A DNA stretch of 10,526 nucleotides from JBAJNL01 sp036881885. Lineage in GTDB: Bacteria > Pseudomonadota > Alphaproteobacteria > Holosporales > Hepatobacteraceae. Shown here one piece after another: positions 9,101 to 10,526 of the stretch (position 1 is its first letter; the number at the start of each line of letters is the position of its first letter). The notes beneath the pieces are model-generated. The model ran no database searches and was not told the origin of the DNA. It worked only from the letters and a program-made list of their open reading frames with translations. Both the position numbers and the translations under genes were made by a program. Location of the stretch: the NCBI GenBank assembly GCA_036881885.1, contig JBAJNL010000041.1, positions 1 to 10,526 of the forward strand. The letters are read 5' to 3'.

Positions 9101-9853
9101 ATCCACTTTTTCTTGAGATCCCCAAGCAAGGCCTATCATCTCTGGATTTGTTTTGACAACGACAAACTGATCTTGATTGGCTGCGTGAAAGCAGTTATCA
9201 AAAGTGTGGTGGGTTGTGTTTTGTAAGGTACCGGTTGGCGTTACATTCAAATGTTGTCCATCAAAAAAGGCTTGCCAGTTGTGCGCAAAAAGCACCTCGC
9301 CGCCCTGAAAGGGCAAGGCGATACTAACGCCCTGCGCATCAACAGCCGGTGTGGGCACAAGGCCAGCGAAGAGGTTTAGCAAAGCTTTTATCCAAGGCTG
9401 TTGCCGCGAGCAAGAGCAACTCAAGGCCATTGAAGCAAAGTGCGCTGTCACCGCAATGCCATGTCTTAGCACAAGTGGTGTGAGTGTGGCCATAAAAGCT
9501 GCGGGGCCGAACGCTAAAGCTTGTGCCAGGGGCAGGGCAGTTGTGCTTAAAAGGGCGCCTTGTAGCCCAAGATGCACAAGAGGATCATCAGATTGGTGCG
9601 ATGTCAGAAAGCAGGCCAGGCTGTCTGTGATTAGCTCACCTGTAAGTGACGTTTGTGTGGGGAAAGCAAGGCGTCTTATAGAGCTTGTGCCTATCACTTG
9701 AAAAGCCGCCGCCACCCACTTGTTTATCTTGTCAGTATTGAGCTGTGGAAAAGAAACAAAAGGGTGTGCTGCCGCTCTCGTGGATAAACAGATTGTTGTG
9801 ACTGCCAGAAGTGCTAGTCGCACTTTTTTGGATAAAAAGATTCTATTTCTCAA
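3146..9853 (-). CDS. Giant secreted toxin-like protein: three PD-(D/E)XK modules, hydrophobic segment, RTX repeats (2235 aa)
   Basis: Unnamed modular protein, inferred to be a host-directed nuclease toxin. Residues 1-29 are a signal peptide (KKVRLALLAVTTICLSTRAAA); 91-147 are hydrophobic; about 300-620 are charged and probably helical. Three nuclease-like modules follow. Module 1 has GRVD (D658), FELK (E674, K676) and Q687/Y693. Module 2 has D802 and LEGR (E822, R824 in place of Lys). Module 3 has RPD (D973), ENK (E986, K988) and Q1006/Y1012. The pattern GxGRxD...ExK...Q...Y is that of the PDDEXK_9 family found in many intracellular bacteria. A basic patch follows (KRRRV 1089-1093; KAKRARHKR 1108-1116). 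Residues 1200-1290 are hydrophobic, then ITLTEGEKF...WRFFAGF (1299-1317), like large pore-forming toxins. Cysteines cluster at 1387-1490. RTX nonapeptides are GGDGDDTLQ (1564-1572) and GGGGQDVIT (1612-1620). The tail is beta-rich. The start is uncertain: TTG at 9853 follows an in-frame stop; GTG at 9823 also keeps the signal peptide; neither has a clear ribosome binding site. The frame is intact to TGA. Confidence 0.93.
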   Translation of the reverse strand: MRNRIFLSKKVRLALLAVTTICLSTRAAAHPFVSFPQLNTDKINKWVAAAFQVIGTSSIRRLAFPTQTSLTGELITDSLACFLTSHQSDDPLVHLGLQGALLSTTALPLAQALAFGPAAFMATLTPLVLRHGIAVTAHFASMALSCSCSRQQPWIKALLNLFAGLVPTPAVDAQGVSIALPFQGGEVLFAHNWQAFFDGQHLNVTPTGTLQNTTHHTFDNCFHAANQDQFVVVKTNPEMIGLAWGSQEKVDVRFFKRADSQTALDNPVTSLLVEADQLFEALLTTILPWHSAAATPIVKPVPVAHPNDRRELVDLLKDDPELFKLYLRSHLEKYIHTTSYDTTPALFGTLLHDFGLKTGGSVYQYTKANAQELALDHAQFLVLPRENSLDPILLAEFRNHHQRTDRAKSLALSAFKERIRQESLASFNQGRTPESLFLKTHDPHTFQEILKDKRHPPHRQRNLIKDEQCEHFSKRPSLLEESLDSLSHTRPWQDLEQAMRDRPDLRERKIQRLVLDAQLKETPPFQLKWHAHDASYNARTHKLRPSDRRAGHAFLTSHPDIAPHKTTLFETTAHTSFEQEGATLKGLLVDEHSMQRSAFDTFHSMIQDTQRRVIEPYLAAGVREDFYKGILTAKMLTHVKEGHFFPVVELQSGKGRVDLALIPRSESETAVLFELKRGSTSRLAMQQMHEKEYGVEMNRFPNIKHAWRVGMSFHPHDVQMEKDFYTVPQLDQHTDLSRFLANDDTEAFRYNFELFAKKNIKHHDLNARNTAFFPAFFSGFLAQGMAKKNLQAVWAHTENTYDNALIFVRPTYGNKLVVFHLEGRSGTTASTLPFDALQEIHAQNLDVAHFITSKITYGRAGPVQASDFTFNTFNDIASPPLSSKTRPVPFDTQGTTDSFAQFIKKLDQTKEREDFISYLNTLSAFSNQIFSQRGRQNESYQQGLILGSLADNTEHIEILNVNESGGTGRKRPDIVFKHDDTMTVIENKHGHGIQRPSHLANEALAQTRHNRYADGLHSFKKLVSVGIVAEPTHVGEHAFYIAHDTNAHTITDAAHHSVVRDLSLSYASTPERRADSEDLLTHLTSPPTKRRRVEDELPVGVSPLAVCKAKRARHKRNLCHPMTTDDKVKLSKRLHQHWAHKGLSSAHMVNTGLLMAKDFIHGNFEGPATMLVMHGLNKQIEKHVTAIAHSLAEGPLKQRLMRSAPVLGQSVGAALDVIDLAKSIRNFQHADNTYDKQTATLNIAVDTGYIALDVMEATALLTGYGATFGPVGLAASLVLSLTQQLVQAGLQLEQLEDQITLTEGEKFANFWRFFAGFDASSYLRDDIEAKAAYQHYLETLVTTYMHSGDYGFLIATLNDLQRTTKKTVRSATFWEDLSDLFSGQGPCRYNWQTLQTQPILPPLDVSVIDLHPDFSQRNRASSYSRILPAPRGTRWLCNPTANDIQSERSYLKEHTYACNHHKCFCKPGDHEIRVQRMHLDSSREAGKNFCHNSVMLQNVTSLSEHLFAYITHPLTAGFPENNPSTTILSPEALFRNFNLTLGNQDDTFVVSAPFDHFRSLLIDGGDGDDTLQFQYDFSPYHHSARFSHFENLIGSPHAQHIRAPQSIKYIDGGGGQDVITLLSGHTTSNPDPTSIALNGGETINPHHRETILIPSKDAQGTSTLLLEDTPQQHRILLDTLDDLRSIDWQQNTLSVTTQNSHVIALHNFQKEKHAVVFTCQDLWRDAFIANVTPVFSEKLSARNTHQKITNLHLFGESELLPLLNSDALEHMGQNTTLKTDKFNLSGTFHIQHGTQHALIKWDSHPLTSHAVAVTQPPSFAIDDLFLNYGPGHHHYLFQDWVQNIVINNQPAAPDGKYDVLSFPANSPYQLHKIEQKNNRLILHTHHKTQAQNGKITLDHMTAQTPLQIHYEGKTYGLSNCHPRTHSAHTVLCERTPFYFLSFNTHKITVVEKKDWQGYNGLYLPETNYVTLRSAGDAVLYEPHKNATIILKGLYSSLNNWGDPSSLVLHTPNGQTDTPWRETILQAPSIESWIHQKTEAFFDQKALYHVHHAPEQTTLALAGEKTPILHLDPSLFLYDLDVSDDRVTFLLRNQRGEKKALTVTNWNQLCADRRPLFVHQNKILDLTNCTSSDITHQMQLDTTARPHLVQDNSQTVLIPTSAIPHLFIQKESNQTSILRQHVHQHKDRVTKHSIHDTYHGPLRLLFYKHFYKAFDATTNKTETVYVENADKPSLVL

Positions 9854-9968
9854 AAATTAACATTAAATAGATAATAATAGAGAAATATTTTAATATAAAA
9901 AATATTAAAAGCCTGCATTAGGTAAATAATTTATTATAAAAATACATTTTTGATAGCGGAGATTTCTC
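9854..9968 (-). promoter_or_regulatory. AT-rich leader and possible promoter of the giant gene
   Basis: This stretch upstream of the giant gene is extremely AT-rich, in contrast to the flanking coding DNA. A perfect TATAAT lies on the minus strand at 9933-9938, which would give an untranslated leader of about 70 bases. No convincing -35 hexamer is found 16-18 bases further upstream, so the promoter call is weak. Confidence 0.3.
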
Positions 9969-10001
9969 AAAAAAGCCAATTTCCTGGTGGCGCGCTTTTT
10001 T
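9969..10001 (-). terminator. Probable terminator of the upstream gene
   Basis: AAAAAAGC (9969-9976) and GCTTTTTT (9994-10001) are exact inverted copies around a 17-base GC-richer loop. Read on the minus strand the hairpin ends in a T run. It lies about 100 bases after the stop of the partial gene and before the AT-rich leader of the giant gene, so the two are probably transcribed separately. The symmetry would also allow function on the plus strand. Confidence 0.5.
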
Positions 10002-10041
10002 ATAGGGGAAAAGTGTTTGGGCGTGTGAGCAGATAGGGGTG

Positions 10042-10070
10042 CATTGCCGTCGCAGCGCGCAACGGCAATG
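10042..10070 (-). other. GC-rich stable hairpin after the partial gene
   Basis: Read on the minus strand this 29-base segment folds into a 12-bp stem with a 5-base loop: CATTGCCGTTGC pairs with GCGACGGCAATG. One pair is U-G in minus-strand RNA and would be an A-C mismatch in plus-strand RNA, favouring a role in the minus-strand transcript. It sits 33 bases beyond the TAA of the partial gene but lacks a T run, so it is more likely an mRNA 3'-end stabiliser than a terminator by itself. Confidence 0.5.
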
Positions 10071-10103
10071 AATCAAAAGGCTTTGGTATGGCCTTCAAAA
10101 GTT

Positions 10104-10526
10104 TTAGAGGTTGTTATTTGTTTGCGAGGGCCAATAGATCGCAAGGGCTGTCTCATCTGCGGACGTGGGCGCATTATAATCTATGGGTGCTGAGACAACT
10201 ATTTGCTTGCAAGGCACACGGATCGCAAGAGCTGTCTCATTTGTGGCAGTAGGTGTGAGTCCTCCGTCACCTTGTGCCGGTCCCAAAAAAATACTTCCAA
10301 ACTTTCCTTGGGTGTCAACGCCAATTTGCGTTTCTCCATTGGTGCACACCTGCAGATTGTTGTTGGGATTGGGCACTTTGTAAAAACCTTCATTGGGTGT
10401 GACCACAGCTGCGCTTTTGTTGAAAGAGGCTTCAAGATTTTCTGTCCAGAGATATTTCCTGTCGCCAGGCAAACTGACAGAAGCTTTTTTTCTGTTGACA
10501 GAAACCGGTGGACAGAAGCCATGAAG
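10104..10526 (-). CDS. C-terminal part of an unidentified protein (5' end outside window)
   Basis: The reading frame is open from the window edge (10526) to TAA at 10104, giving about 140 visible residues. The first possible start inside it is a TTG at 10472, but the frame continues beyond it, so the gene most likely begins outside the window. I do not recognise a family. The visible part is rich in Thr, Asn, Pro and Gly, of a type common in exported or surface proteins, with only a few cysteines. The last 45 residues contain two copies of an ETALAI-xx-P unit spaced 28 residues apart, the second cut short by the stop codon. A competing frame from an ATG at 10522 (107 codons, ending at 10199) has unlikely composition and is treated as a shadow. 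The gene is co-directional with the giant gene, which starts about 250 bases downstream beyond two hairpins. Confidence 0.65.
   Translation of the reverse strand, partial: LHGFCPPVSVNRKKASVSLPGDRKYLWTENLEASFNKSAAVVTPNEGFYKVPNPNNNLQVCTNGETQIGVDTQGKFGSIFLGPAQGDGGLTPTATNETALAIRVPCKQIVVSAPIDYNAPTSADETALAIYWPSQTNNNL
10115..10249 (-). repeat. 84-base tandem duplication inside the partial gene
   Basis: The segment beginning TATTTGTTTGC at 10115 recurs as TATTTGCTTGC at 10200. GATCGCAAGGGCTGTCTCAT at 10137-10156 recurs at 10221-10240 with one change. The spacing is 84 bases at the conserved core, a multiple of three, so the protein repeats with a 28-residue period (ETALAI...ETALAI). Confidence 0.75.

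Noticed and set aside
4048..9701. Plus-strand frames of 60-116 codons opposite the giant gene
   Set aside because: They lie wholly opposite one intact 2235-codon frame, mostly lack ribosome binding sites and have unlikely cysteine- and arginine-rich composition.
10199..10522. 107-codon frame starting at an ATG
   Set aside because: It overlaps in another frame the 10104-10526 reading frame, which is open to the window edge, has protein-like codon use and an in-phase 28-residue repeat.

Overview
The window looks like a piece of chromosome from an alphaproteobacterium, probably a host-associated or intracellular one. The 3' end of its 23S rRNA is alphaproteobacterial in style. The base composition is moderate, and the protein-coding strand is occupied by very large, secreted, effector-like proteins. 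These include PD-(D/E)XK modules of a kind common in obligate intracellular bacteria (Rickettsiales, Holosporales, amoeba symbionts). A Holosporales-type endosymbiont is my best guess, but no taxonomic marker was compared, so this is inference.

Layout: the 3' part of a 23S rRNA gene (1 to about 562, + strand) ends in a strong intrinsic terminator (624-660), with no 5S rRNA between them. A gene-poor gap (661-1115) follows. All remaining genes lie on the minus strand, so they converge on the rRNA gene. A strong stem-loop terminator (1116-1166) closes a 602-residue secreted protein carrying the zincin motif HEMLH (1188-2996, GTG start with a good ribosome binding site). Its transcriptional upstream neighbour, 149 bases away, is a single giant gene (3146-9853, 2235 residues, TTG or GTG start). 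An AT-rich leader and two hairpins separate that gene from the 3' end of a further minus-strand gene (10104 to beyond 10526) that runs off the window and carries a 28-residue tandem repeat at its C-terminus.

The centre of interest is the giant protein. In order it shows: a signal peptide; a hydrophobic N-terminal region; a long charged helical stretch; three consecutive PD-(D/E)XK nuclease-like modules, of which the middle one has lost the catalytic lysine (E-G-R instead of E-x-K); a strongly basic patch that reads as a nuclear localisation signal and/or a furin-type cleavage site; a hydrophobic glycine/alanine-rich segment followed by a motif typical of large pore-forming or translocating toxins; a cysteine-rich stretch; two exact RTX-type nonapeptides; and a long beta-rich tail. 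This is the architecture of a modular host-directed toxin: nuclease payload in the N-terminal half, delivery and calcium-binding elements in the C-terminal half. The adjacent secreted zincin could be a co-delivered effector or a processing protease. No immunity gene or dedicated secretion gene is visible in the window.
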